Source: Delftia sp. PS-11
Lineage (GTDB): Bacteria; Pseudomonadota; Gammaproteobacteria; Burkholderiales; Burkholderiaceae_C
Direction: 5' to 3'
DNA length: 64,000 nt
Assembly: GCF_029870285.1 (NCBI RefSeq)
Contig: NZ_JACSYA010000014.1
Coordinates: 1 to 64,000, forward strand
The notes beneath the pieces were generated by a model. It was not told the DNA's origin. It saw only the letters and a list, made by a program, of their open reading frames with translations, and did not search any database. Shown piece by piece: positions 45,017-54,816 of the stretch; within the stretch, counting starts at the first letter, position 1, and every line of letters starts with the position of its first letter. A program made the translations under genes and the position numbers.

Positions 45017-48000
45017 ATGCAATTTTTGTTCAAGCACCGCTGGCTGCGCTGGCTGGCTATCGCTTCCCTGGCACTTCTTGGCCTGTGGCTGCTGCTGTGG
45101 GCCCTGGTGCCTGTCGTGGTCAAAGGCCAGATTGAGAGTCAGGCTTCCGCCCGGTTGGGACGCCCGGTCAGCGTGGGCCGTGTCGAGTTCGTCCCCTGGT
45201 CGCTGCAGCTGACCCTTGTGGATCTGGCCGTGGCCCGTGCTCGCCAGGAGCCGTCCTCGCCGCAGGAACCGGGCGATGTGGCATCCTTGCCCCAGGTGCA
45301 GATTGCCCGCATTCATATCAATGCCAGCCTCCAGTCGCTGTGGCGGCTGGGGCCTGTGCTGGATGGCGTCGAAGTCGATGCACCCGTGCTGCGGCTTTCG
45401 CGGGATGCATCAGGGCGCCTGGATGTCCAGGATGTGCTGGAGCGGCTGTCCGAGCCAGGTGAGCCGTCCCGTCCGCTGTCCTTTGCGCTCTACAACATCG
45501 CTGTGCGCAATGGCCGGGCCGAGCTGTGGGACCAGGGGCCGCAGCGCAGGCATGTCCTGGAGCAGTTGCAGCTGCAGCTGCCTTTCATCAGCAATCTGGC
45601 ATCCCAGCGCGAGGTCAGGGTAACGCCTCATCTGGCGTTCGTGCTCAACGGCAGCCCTTTCGAATCCAGCGCGCAAAGCACGCCTTTCACGGACCTGCGC
45701 CAGACGGAAATCGCCTTGCGCTGGCAGGGGATGGATCTGGCGCCCTATCTGGGCTATATCCCGGCGGCGGTGCCCGTGCATCCGCATGCCGGTGTGCTCG
45801 ATGCGGATCTGCGGATTGCCTTCGAACAGCATGAGCAGCCGGTACTGCGCATCAGTGGGCACATCGGCCTTGCCGACGCCGAGTTGCGCGACCGCGTCGG
45901 CCAGCCATTGCTGCGCTTCAAGCGCCTGGCCGTTGCGCTGGACAATCTGCAGCCGCTGCAGTCGGTGGTGCAACTGCGCTCTGTGCACCTGCAATCGCCA
46001 GAATGGTTTGCGGCGCGCGATGCCAGGGGCCGCATCAACTGGCTGGCGCTGCACCCGCAGGACGGCGCCACGCCCGCAGGCAGCAACGCCGCGCCTGCGC
46101 CGGGCTGGCAGGTGGCGCTAGCGCAATTGGAGATGGACCAGGCCACCGTGCACTGGTCTGATGCAGAGACCGGAGCAGCGCTGCAGGCACGCCAGCTGTC
46201 GCTGCAGGCGCACGGCATCCAGTGGCCGCTGCATGAACCCTTGCATTTTTCCGCCAGCACTCAGCTGCAGGCAGCCGGCAAGGAGCATGCAGCAACGGCG
46301 CAATTGCAGCTGCGTGGCTCCATGACCCTGGAACAAGGCAAGGTGGCGGTGGCAGTGCACCAGTTGCCGCTGCAGCTGGCCGAGCCATACCTGTCGCGCC
46401 AGTTGAAGCCGCAGCTGACGGGATTGCTGCGCGCCGATGCCGGCTTTGCCTGGAATGGAGCAGCCATGGTGGCCCATGTGGCCGAACTCATGGTGGAGCA
46501 GGCCAGCCTCAAGGATCCGGCGGCGCCCTTGGGTGCCGCGCGCCTGCAACTGAGCCAGGCCCAGATTGATCTGGGCCGCCGCCGCGTATCCATAGGGCGC
46601 ATTGCCTTGCAAAAACCCCGGATCAGCGTGTTGCGCGATGCGCAGGGCCGCTGGATGTTCGAGCAGTGGCTGCCGCCCGGCACCAGTGCTTCCAACGCTG
46701 CCGAAGGGAGCCGCCAGACGCCGGCTGCTGCCTGGGCGCTTCGGCTGCAGGCCCTGGAGGTGGATGGCGGTGAACTGGCCTTGCGCGATGAGGCGCCGGC
46801 AGGCCCGGGCGCTGCGCTGCAGCCGGTTGCCCTGGATGTGACGGAGCTGCGCCTGCGGCTGGGGCCCATCGAGCCGCTGGCTGACCGTTCTGTGCCGTCT
46901 GCGCTGGAGCTGTCGGCGCGTGTGGGTTCGGGCCGCCGCGTGCAGGCGGGCTCACTGGGCCTGCGTGCACAGCTGGGCCTGGCACCTGTGTCGTTGGAAG
47001 GCCGGCTGCAGGCGCGCAGCCTGCCGCTGCATGCGCTGGCACCGTATTTCGCCGACCGACTCAACGTGGAGCTGGTGCGCGCTGACGGCAGCTTTCTGGG
47101 CCAGCTGCGCTTTGCCCTGCTGGCCGCAGGGCCTGATCTGGCGTTGCAGGGCGATGCGGAACTGGGTGAACTGCGTGTGCGTTCCGGGCTGGCTGCGCCG
47201 GTACAGGCTTTGGCTGCCTCCGATGCTCCACGCACGGCTGCAGGCGCAGTCGCGGCCGTGCTCAGCGAATCCACGGCCGACCGTGCCAGCGCCCAAGCGG
47301 CAGGCCTGGGTCTGCGCGATGAGTTGCTGGCCTGGAAGACGCTGGCCGTGCGCGGCCTGGAGCTGCGCATGGAGCCGGCACGGCCACTGCGTCTGAGCGT
47401 GCGTGAAACCGCACTCAGCGACTTTTTTGCGCGTGTCATCGTGCAACGCAATGGGCGCATCAATCTGCAGGACATCATCCGGACGGCCAAGTCCGAGGAG
47501 TCCATCGAACGCAATGCTGCACCGGCTGGCTCTGCACAGGCTGGCGGCGCCACGGTCCATCCGGCTGCAGGCGCGCAAGGGCCCGAGCCCATCATTCAGG
47601 TAGGGCCTATCGTGCTGACCGGAGGGACGGTCCAGTTCTCCGACTACTTTATCCAGCCCAACTACTCGGCCGACCTCAGCGACCTGGCGGGGCGCCTGAG
47701 CTCCTTTTCCTCGCAGGCCACCCATGCCGGGCAGGAGGGCGCGCTGGCGGATCTGGAGCTGCGCGGAAGGGCGCAGGGCACTGCATCGCTGGAGATTTCG
47801 GGCCGCATCAATCCGCTGGCCCGGCCGCTGGCGCTGGACATTGGCGCGCGAATGCGCGATCTGGAGCTGCCGCCGCTGTCGCCTTATTCTGTCAAGTACA
47901 CCGGCCATGGCATCGAGCGGGGCAAGCTCAGCATGGACGTGGGCTACAGGGTCGAGCCCGACGGCCAGCTCACGGCACGCAACAAGCTGGTGCTGCACCA

Positions 48001-48787
48001 GCTGAGCTTCGGCGAGGAGATCCAGGGTGCGCCAGCTTCCCTGCCGGTGCGCCTGGCCGTGGCCCTGCTGGCGGACCGCAATGGCGTGATCGATCTGGAT
48101 CTGCCCATCAGCGGATCGCTCAATGACCCGCAGTTCCGCCTGGCGCCTGTGGTCTTTCGGGTCATTGGCAACCTGGTGATGAAGGCGGTTACGGCGCCGT
48201 TTGCCCTGTTGTCGGGCCTTTTCAGCGGCGAGAGCGAATCGGGTGTGGTGGGCTTTGCCCCGGGGCGCTCCCAGCTCGATGCCAAGGCCCGTGAAAGCCT
48301 GGACCAGGTCGCCAGGTCGCTGCGTGAACGGTCTGCGCTCAAACTGACCGTAGTCGGCGAGGCGCGCGATGACCAGGAGCGCCAGGCCTGGAAGCAGGCT
48401 GCGCTCGAACGCCTGCTGCTGGCGCAAAAGCGCCGCCAGGCCTTGCGCGACGGCAAGAGTGCCGATGCTGTCACCGAGGTGGCGGATGCGGAAATGCCGG
48501 CCTTGATCAGGGCGCTGTACAGCCGTGCCGATTTTCCCAAGCCCCGCAATCTGATCGGGCTGGCCAGCGATGTGCCGCTTGAACAGATGCGCAGCATGCT
48601 GCTGGAGCATATCGCCGTGCCGGACGATGCCATCCGGGAGCTGGCACTTGCGCGCGGCGTGGCGGTGCGCGACTATCTGGCGCAGCAGCAGTTGCCCCTG
48701 GATCGCCTGTTTCTTGGTGCGCCTAAAACCGATGGTGGCGATGGGGATTGGAGCCCGCGCGCACAGCTCAGCCTGACCACCCATTGA
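45017..48787 (+). CDS. Large DUF748/AsmA-like protein
   Basis: 1256 residues. A single hydrophobic segment at about residues 10-35 anchors a huge beta-rich domain with repeats of the AsmA/DUF748 kind; the end (GFAPGRSQLDAKARESLDQV) resembles an OmpA/DUF748 C-terminal domain. Such proteins are placed in the cell envelope and are thought to help lipid transport or outer-membrane assembly. ATG 45017 with CGGAG upstream is chosen over in-frame ATG codons at 44969 and 44864, which overlap the terminator region. Confidence 0.8.
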   Translation: MQFLFKHRWLRWLAIASLALLGLWLLLWALVPVVVKGQIESQASARLGRPVSVGRVEFVPWSLQLTLVDLAVARARQEPSSPQEPGDVASLPQVQIARIHINASLQSLWRLGPVLDGVEVDAPVLRLSRDASGRLDVQDVLERLSEPGEPSRPLSFALYNIAVRNGRAELWDQGPQRRHVLEQLQLQLPFISNLASQREVRVTPHLAFVLNGSPFESSAQSTPFTDLRQTEIALRWQGMDLAPYLGYIPAAVPVHPHAGVLDADLRIAFEQHEQPVLRISGHIGLADAELRDRVGQPLLRFKRLAVALDNLQPLQSVVQLRSVHLQSPEWFAARDARGRINWLALHPQDGATPAGSNAAPAPGWQVALAQLEMDQATVHWSDAETGAALQARQLSLQAHGIQWPLHEPLHFSASTQLQAAGKEHAATAQLQLRGSMTLEQGKVAVAVHQLPLQLAEPYLSRQLKPQLTGLLRADAGFAWNGAAMVAHVAELMVEQASLKDPAAPLGAARLQLSQAQIDLGRRRVSIGRIALQKPRISVLRDAQGRWMFEQWLPPGTSASNAAEGSRQTPAAAWALRLQALEVDGGELALRDEAPAGPGAALQPVALDVTELRLRLGPIEPLADRSVPSALELSARVGSGRRVQAGSLGLRAQLGLAPVSLEGRLQARSLPLHALAPYFADRLNVELVRADGSFLGQLRFALLAAGPDLALQGDAELGELRVRSGLAAPVQALAASDAPRTAAGAVAAVLSESTADRASAQAAGLGLRDELLAWKTLAVRGLELRMEPARPLRLSVRETALSDFFARVIVQRNGRINLQDIIRTAKSEESIERNAAPAGSAQAGGATVHPAAGAQGPEPIIQVGPIVLTGGTVQFSDYFIQPNYSADLSDLAGRLSSFSSQATHAGQEGALADLELRGRAQGTASLEISGRINPLARPLALDIGARMRDLELPPLSPYSVKYTGHGIERGKLSMDVGYRVEPDGQLTARNKLVLHQLSFGEEIQGAPASLPVRLAVALLADRNGVIDLDLPISGSLNDPQFRLAPVVFRVIGNLVMKAVTAPFALLSGLFSGESESGVVGFAPGRSQLDAKARESLDQVARSLRERSALKLTVVGEARDDQERQAWKQAALERLLLAQKRRQALRDGKSADAVTEVADAEMPALIRALYSRADFPKPRNLIGLASDVPLEQMRSMLLEHIAVPDDAIRELALARGVAVRDYLAQQQLPLDRLFLGAPKTDGGDGDWSPRAQLSLTTH

Positions 48788-48915
48788 GCAGGTTTTGGCT
48801 CCATGCCAAATAACGGCGAGAATATGGTTTTCCGGACCGGACAGCATGCCGCGCATGCGGCCTGGCCGGCCCGCGTCTGGCGGCTTGCGCCGCACAGGCA
48901 TTCAACGATTGATTC

Positions 48916-51567
48916 ATGTCTTCTCTTTCCCCTCGCAGCACCATGTCCGATGCACCTGAAGTGAGCCCTGCTTCTGCCAAGAATCCTGACCAGCACCCCT
49001 TGGATGTGCTCACGGGCGGTGCCTTCTCCGCTGAAACCTCGGGCGACCGCGCAGCGCGTATCCGCGACTGGCTGGCCACGCAGCCTGCTGCCGAGCAGTT
49101 GCAGGAAGTTCTCAAGGAACTGAGCGCGCGCGACAAGAGCGCTGCCCGCGCCGTCCGTGAACGCCTCGACGAAATCCGCCGCGCCAAGGACCAGGAAAAA
49201 ATCGCCGTGGAATGGGCCGAGAAGGCCCAGGCCCTGCTCGCCGCCACACCCTTCAACGCTGCCGAGGCAGCCGCCTGGCAGCGCGATGCCGCCAAGGCCG
49301 GTGCACCGCTGTCGCGCGAGCCGCTGTCGCAGTTCAAGGCGCAATTGGTCGAGCGCATCAAGGCCATCGAGGACCTGCAGCACCGCGTGCAGGTGCAGCG
49401 CGAAGTCGCTGTGCTGCTGGCGCAGCGCATCGAGGTGCTGTCCACCAAGCCCTGGCGCGATGCCCAGGCCGTGCTCGACAACCTGCGCGCCGATGTGGCC
49501 CGCTGGCAGGAGCAGGCTGGCGAGCTGACGGGCGATGCCGGCTGGGCCAGCGTCGATGGACGGTTCCCCCCGCAGCTGGAGGCTGCCAGCTCCCAGCTGA
49601 CCCTGGTGTGGGATGCGTTCCAGTCTGCCCTGGCGCAAACCGAAGCCGCTGCGTCCGACGAGAGCGCTGAGCTGCCCACTGTGCCGGTGTGGGCTGACGA
49701 AATCCGTGTGGCGCGCGGCCTGCCGCCCGAGGCTGCCGCCGTGGCGGCCGCCGAGCCGGCCAAGCCCGCTGCTTCGGCCCGCGCTGCTGCTGCCGGCAAG
49801 GGCCGTGCTTCGCCCGAACAGGCGGCAGCCGCTGCTGCAGCCATAGCCCAGGCGCTGCAGCAGCTCAAGGCGGAAACAGACGCTGGTCAAAGCAAGGCCG
49901 GCTCGCCTGCCATCGCGGCGATGCGCGCTGCCATCAAGGCGCATGGCCGTCTGGTGGACGACGCCCTGGTGACCCAGGTGCACGAAGCATTGCTGGCGGC
50001 TGGCGATGCCGATGGCTGGCCACGCCAGAATGCCGACAAGCTGCGCGAGGAACTGCTGGCCAAGGCGGAAGGCCTGCTCAACCGTCCCGACGGCCAGGCA
50101 CTTGGGGGCCGCAAGATCCAGGAATCGCTGCGCAGCCTGCGTGAGCAATGGAAACTGGCGGACCAGGGCAGTGCCGCCAACCACGCACTCTGGAAGAAGT
50201 TTGACGAAGCCTGCAACGCGGCCCACAAAGTCGTCGAGGCCTGGCATGAGAAGCTGCGCACTGAAACCAGCCAGTCCAAGGCGCAGCGCCAGGCATTGAT
50301 CGAAGAGATCAAGTCCTGGGCAGCCCAGCAGGCGGAAAGCCAGGACTGGAAGGGCATGGCGCGCCAGCTGCGCCAGTTTGCCGAGCGCTGGCGCGAAGGC
50401 GGCCATGTCGGCGAAAAGCTGTTTGCCGAACTGCAGCCCCAGTTCAAGCAGGCCATGGCCCTGGCCGAGGCGCCGCTGCATGCGGCGCAAAAGCAAAGCC
50501 TGCAGCGCCGCCACGCCATGATCGACGAGGCAACGGCACTGGGTGCCGCACCCAGCCTGCGCATCGATGCTGTCAAGGCATTGCAGCAACGCTGGCAGGC
50601 CGAGGCTCAGGCGGTGCCTCTGGATCGCAAGCATGAGCAAAAGCTCTGGGATGCATTCCGCAAGCCCATCGACGAAGCCTTCAATCGCAAGGGCAGCGAG
50701 CGTGGTGCCCGTGCTTCTGCGGTGCAGCTCAGCGACCATGACCGCCGTGTGCTCGAAGCCTCGCAGGCCGTGGAAGCTGCCAACGCCTCCGGCGATGTGC
50801 AGCAGATTCGCGCTGCGGTGGAGGCCCTGGAAGCTGCGCTGCGTGGCCGTGCCGATGCGGCGCAGCAGGCACCTGCCGCTGCAGCCCCAGCCCAGCAAGA
50901 GCAGGAGGCTGCTGCAGCCAAGCCTGCTGCTGTTCGCCCCGTGGTGGCTGTGCGCGGCGATGACCGTCCTGGCATGAAGAAGGAAGAGGGCGGTGCCCGT
51001 GCTGCCGGTCGTCCGGGTGACCGGCGCGATGGTGGCCGTGGCGGCCGCGATGCAGGTCGCGATGCGCGTGACGGTCGCTTTGGCCGCGAGCCTCGGGAAG
51101 ACCGTGGCCCGCGTCTGGCAGATCCGGCGTTCCGTGCGCAGCGCGAAGCCATGGAGCATGCGCAGGAAGCGCTGCGCAAGCTGGCCGCCCAGGCCCATGG
51201 CGAGGCGCTCACCCAACTGCTGGCAGCTTGGCAGGCGCGTGATGCGGCCCAACTGCCGGCTGCCCAGCAGTTGGGCAGCCGGGTCTCTGCCCAGGTGCGC
51301 AGCGCCTGGTCGCAGGCCCTGACACAGGCGCCCAAGGGCGATGCCAGCGAAGCGCTGCTGCGCCTCGAAATGGCGGCCGACGTGCCCACGCCCGCAGAGC
51401 ACCTGATCGCCCGCCGCGCACTGCAGCTGCAGCTGCTGACGCGCCGCAATGATCCTTCGCCGCAGCAGACATGGGGCAGCGATGCCGCCCAGGTGCTTGC
51501 CTCGGCGCGCGACGAGGCCAATGCCCGCCGCCTGCAGAACGTGCTCAAGCAACTGCTGCGCAAGTAA
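48916..51567 (+). CDS. DUF349-domain protein
   Basis: 883 residues, largely alpha-helical with repeated Lys/Gln/Ala-rich segments: for example IQESLRSLREQWKLADQG (near 400) and several helix-pair blocks of the DUF349 type with W at fixed positions. Two low-complexity parts (Ala-rich near 275-305 and an Arg/Gly/Asp-rich tract near 680-735) split it. Function unknown. ATG 48943 is an alternative start. Confidence 0.75.
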   Translation: MSSLSPRSTMSDAPEVSPASAKNPDQHPLDVLTGGAFSAETSGDRAARIRDWLATQPAAEQLQEVLKELSARDKSAARAVRERLDEIRRAKDQEKIAVEWAEKAQALLAATPFNAAEAAAWQRDAAKAGAPLSREPLSQFKAQLVERIKAIEDLQHRVQVQREVAVLLAQRIEVLSTKPWRDAQAVLDNLRADVARWQEQAGELTGDAGWASVDGRFPPQLEAASSQLTLVWDAFQSALAQTEAAASDESAELPTVPVWADEIRVARGLPPEAAAVAAAEPAKPAASARAAAAGKGRASPEQAAAAAAAIAQALQQLKAETDAGQSKAGSPAIAAMRAAIKAHGRLVDDALVTQVHEALLAAGDADGWPRQNADKLREELLAKAEGLLNRPDGQALGGRKIQESLRSLREQWKLADQGSAANHALWKKFDEACNAAHKVVEAWHEKLRTETSQSKAQRQALIEEIKSWAAQQAESQDWKGMARQLRQFAERWREGGHVGEKLFAELQPQFKQAMALAEAPLHAAQKQSLQRRHAMIDEATALGAAPSLRIDAVKALQQRWQAEAQAVPLDRKHEQKLWDAFRKPIDEAFNRKGSERGARASAVQLSDHDRRVLEASQAVEAANASGDVQQIRAAVEALEAALRGRADAAQQAPAAAAPAQQEQEAAAAKPAAVRPVVAVRGDDRPGMKKEEGGARAAGRPGDRRDGGRGGRDAGRDARDGRFGREPREDRGPRLADPAFRAQREAMEHAQEALRKLAAQAHGEALTQLLAAWQARDAAQLPAAQQLGSRVSAQVRSAWSQALTQAPKGDASEALLRLEMAADVPTPAEHLIARRALQLQLLTRRNDPSPQQTWGSDAAQVLASARDEANARRLQNVLKQLLRK

Positions 51568-51603
51568 GGTGCACGGCACAGGCCTTCGGGTCTGTCCGCT
51601 CAA

Positions 51604-51636
51604 TCAAAAAAGGGGCTTATGCCCCTTTTTTGATGC
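51604..51636. terminator. Bidirectional terminator between the DUF349 gene and tRNA-Leu
   Basis: AAAAAAGGGGC, loop of four, GCCCCTTTTTT within 51606-51632. It would end the DUF349 transcript on the plus strand and leftover tRNA transcription on the minus strand. Confidence 0.8.
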
Positions 51637-51666
51637 CTGTCCGGCGGACTTCCTCAGGGAAGTGCA

Positions 51667-51699
51667 AAAAAAAGGCCGTTGCAATGCAACGGCCTTTTG
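51667..51699 (-). terminator. Terminator after tRNA-Leu copy 1
   Basis: Inverted repeat GGCCGTTGC (51675-51683)/GCAACGGCC with AAA/TTT flanks. On the minus strand it ends in a T run, so it terminates the tRNA transcript. Confidence 0.8.
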
Positions 51700-51703
51700 T
51701 ATT

Positions 51704-51788
<85 letters not shown>

Positions 51789-51904
51789 ATTTCAGAGTAT
51801 GTGCAAATTATATAGCGTGAAAATGTGGCCTGGAGCGATTTTGCGAAGTTTTTTGAAAAATATCGGCTGTGCGGCTTGGGGAGGGTGATGCTGTGCGCAA
51901 ATAA

Positions 51905-51935
51905 AAAAAGGCCGTTGCGATGCAACGGCCTTTTT
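51905..51935 (-). terminator. Terminator after tRNA-Leu copy 2
   Basis: The near-identical stem GGCCGTTGC/GCAACGGCC (about 51910-51930) with A run on the plus strand, giving a T run on the minus strand. Same element as behind copy 1. Confidence 0.8.
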
Positions 51936-51941
51936 CATGTT

Positions 51942-52026
<85 letters not shown>

Positions 52027-52183
52027 TTGCTGAAGCTGTTATCTTAGCACAGTTTTGCGCCAGATTTTTTGACTTCGTTTTTTCTTGAGACTGTCATTTT
52101 CCAAGCCACGATCTTCAAAAAGCATCTTCTCGGGAAGATAGTTTTTGCAGTTCGCCGCAACCTCTGCAGGTTGTCGTTAAACT

Positions 52184-52268
<85 letters not shown>

Positions 52269-52302
52269 GCCTCAGGAAAGATTTAGATTGTACACCAAAG
52301 AA

Positions 52303-54804
52303 ATGAACCCTCGCACAAAAAATGCCGACATGAACGATGAAATCTGGGGCAGCGTGCAGGGCCACCGCGACGGGCATGGCTTCGTTATCCGTGATGACGG
52401 CGAGAGCGATATCTTCCTTCCCCCTAACGAGATGCGCGCCGTGCTGCACAAGGACCGCGTCAAGGTGCGCATCGTGCGCCAGGACCGGCGCGGCCGTCCC
52501 GAAGGCCGCGTGGTCGAAATTGTCGAGCGTCCTGCACACAACATCATCGGCCGTTTCCTGCAGGAGAGCGGCGTCTGGCTTGTGGCTCCCGAGGACAAGC
52601 GCTATGGCCAGGACATCCTGATCCCTGCCAATGCCACGGGTGCGGCCAAGGTCGGGCAGGTGGTCGTGGTCGAGCTGACGGAGGCTCCGGCACTGTTTGG
52701 CCAGCCGGTCGGCCGCATCATCGAGGTGCTGGGCGAGGTCGATGACCCTGGCATGGAAATCGAGATCGCCGTGCGCAAATATGGCGTGCCCCATATCTTC
52801 TCGGATGCCTGTCTGGCGCAGGCCAAGGGCTTGCCGGACAAGGTGCGCGCTGCCGACCGCAAGAAGCGCATCGATCTGACGGATGTGCCGCTGGTGACCA
52901 TCGACGGTGAAGATGCCCGCGACTTCGACGATGCCGTGTACTGCGAGCCTGCCAAGGTTGGCCGTAGCAAGGGCTGGCGCCTGCTGGTGGCGATTGCCGA
53001 CGTGAGCCACTATGTGACCACGGGCAGCGACATCGACGTCGATGCCTATGACCGCGCCACCAGTGTCTACTTCCCGCGCCGCGTGATTCCCATGCTGCCG
53101 GAAAAGCTCAGCAACGGCCTGTGCTCGCTCAACCCCGAGGTGGATCGCCTGTGCATGGTCTGCGACATGCTGATCACGGCCAAGGGCGAAATCCATGCCT
53201 ACCAGTTCTACCCGGCGGTGATGCACAGCCATGCGCGCTTCACATATACCGAGGTGGCGGCCATCCTGGCCAACACGCGCGGTCCGGAGGCGGCGCGGCG
53301 CAGCGCGCGCGTGCCCGATCTTCTGAATCTGCACGGTGTGTACCAGGCGCTGCTCAAGGCGCGCGAGGCGCGAGGCGCCGTGGACTTCGAAACCACCGAG
53401 ACGCAGATCGTCTGCGATGAAAACGGCCGTATCGAGAAGATCGTGCCGCGCACCCGCAACGAGGCGCACAGGCTGATCGAGGAGGCCATGCTGGCCGCCA
53501 ACGTCTGCAGCGCGGACTTCATCGAGCAAAGCGGCCGTGTCGGGCTGTTCCGGGTGCATGACAAGCCTTCACTGGAAAAGCAGGACATCCTGCGCAACTA
53601 CCTCAAGGCCATGGGTGTGGGCGTGACGATTGGCGACAACCCGTCCACCTCCGAATTCCAGGCGATTGCCAACGCCACCAAGGACCGTCCGGACGCGCAG
53701 CAGATCCACACCATGCTGCTGCGCTCCATGATGCAGGCGTTCTACACGCCCGAGAATTCGGGCCACTTCGGGCTGGCCTTCGACGCCTATACGCACTTCA
53801 CCAGCCCCATCCGCCGTTATCCCGACCTGCTGGTGCACCGGGTGATCAAGGCCGAGCTCGAAGGCACCTCCTACCGGCTGCCCGAGCTGCCCACGCCGGG
53901 CGAGGCCGAGGCCAAGCTGGCCAAGCGCCTGGCCTCGCGCGTCAGCGAGCCCCGGCAAAAGCCGCGCAAGCGCGCGCCGGCTGCCGAGGTCCAGGCCTGG
54001 GAGGCGGCTGGTCTGCACTGCAGCGCCAACGAGCGCCGCGCCGACGAAGCCAGCCGCGATGTGGAGGCATGGCTCAAGTGCAAGTACATGCGCGAGCATC
54101 TGGGCGAGGAGTTCGCGGGCACGGTGTCTGCCGTCACCACCTTCGGCATTTTTGTCACGCTCGATGCCATGTATGTGGAAGGGCTGGTGCACATCACTGA
54201 GCTGGGAGGTGACTATTTCCGCTTTGATGAAGCGCGCCAGGAGTTGCGCGGCGAGCGTTCGGGCATCCGCTACGGCATCGGCACGCGGCTGCGCGTGCAG
54301 GTCAGCCGCGTGGATCTCGATGGGCGGCGTATCGATTTCCGGCTGGTGCGCGATGGCGAGGAACTGCCCGCGCCAACCGCACGGGCAGGGCGTCCTGCAG
54401 GCCGGGAGCAAGCCTATTCCTCAGAGAAATGGACGCGCCGCGATGCGCGCGACAAGCGAGCCCAGCGTGGTGACGCCCATCGATCTGCATCCAGGCAGGC
54501 TGGCGAAGGCACTGTGCCTGCCGGCAAGCAAGGCCGCAAGGTTGCACGAAAGGCTGTGGCCAAGGGGGTGAATCTGGCGGCGCTGGAGGCTGAATATGCG
54601 CAGGAGCGCGCCACTCAGCCAGCACCGCAGCAGGACCTTGAACCGCAGGCGCCCGTGCGCAAGGGCAGGAAAGCGGCAAAGCGTGCGGGCGATTCCGGTG
54701 TTCGGGAGCTGCCGCAGCTGCCCGTGCCATCGCCTGTGCAGGCCTTGCGCTCCCCGGGCAAAAAGGCGTCAGGCAAGACCTCCCGCTCCAGGCGCAAGCC
54801 CTGA
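52303..54804 (+). CDS. rnr: Ribonuclease R
   Basis: 833 residues. Cold-shock/OB domains at the N-terminus (WGSVQGHRDGHGFVIRDDGE), RNB catalytic domain with DLTDVPLVTIDGEDARDFDD (the acidic metal cluster) and HFTSPIRRYPDL, then an S1 domain (EEFAGTVSAVTTFGIFVTLD) and a Lys/Arg-rich tail. It is a 3'-5' exoribonuclease that degrades structured RNA. The frame is open upstream through the tRNA gene at 52184-52268; ATG 52303 lies outside it (ATG 52330 is an alternative). Confidence 0.95.
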   Translation: MNPRTKNADMNDEIWGSVQGHRDGHGFVIRDDGESDIFLPPNEMRAVLHKDRVKVRIVRQDRRGRPEGRVVEIVERPAHNIIGRFLQESGVWLVAPEDKRYGQDILIPANATGAAKVGQVVVVELTEAPALFGQPVGRIIEVLGEVDDPGMEIEIAVRKYGVPHIFSDACLAQAKGLPDKVRAADRKKRIDLTDVPLVTIDGEDARDFDDAVYCEPAKVGRSKGWRLLVAIADVSHYVTTGSDIDVDAYDRATSVYFPRRVIPMLPEKLSNGLCSLNPEVDRLCMVCDMLITAKGEIHAYQFYPAVMHSHARFTYTEVAAILANTRGPEAARRSARVPDLLNLHGVYQALLKAREARGAVDFETTETQIVCDENGRIEKIVPRTRNEAHRLIEEAMLAANVCSADFIEQSGRVGLFRVHDKPSLEKQDILRNYLKAMGVGVTIGDNPSTSEFQAIANATKDRPDAQQIHTMLLRSMMQAFYTPENSGHFGLAFDAYTHFTSPIRRYPDLLVHRVIKAELEGTSYRLPELPTPGEAEAKLAKRLASRVSEPRQKPRKRAPAAEVQAWEAAGLHCSANERRADEASRDVEAWLKCKYMREHLGEEFAGTVSAVTTFGIFVTLDAMYVEGLVHITELGGDYFRFDEARQELRGERSGIRYGIGTRLRVQVSRVDLDGRRIDFRLVRDGEELPAPTARAGRPAGREQAYSSEKWTRRDARDKRAQRGDAHRSASRQAGEGTVPAGKQGRKVARKAVAKGVNLAALEAEYAQERATQPAPQQDLEPQAPVRKGRKAAKRAGDSGVRELPQLPVPSPVQALRSPGKKASGKTSRSRRKP

Positions 54805-54816
54805 GCTGCGCAACGG

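Noticed and set aside
48673..51603. 976-codon minus-strand ORF opposite the DUF349 gene
   Set aside because: Low-complexity shadow frame generated by GC-rich codon usage; the plus-strand reading has the family pattern.
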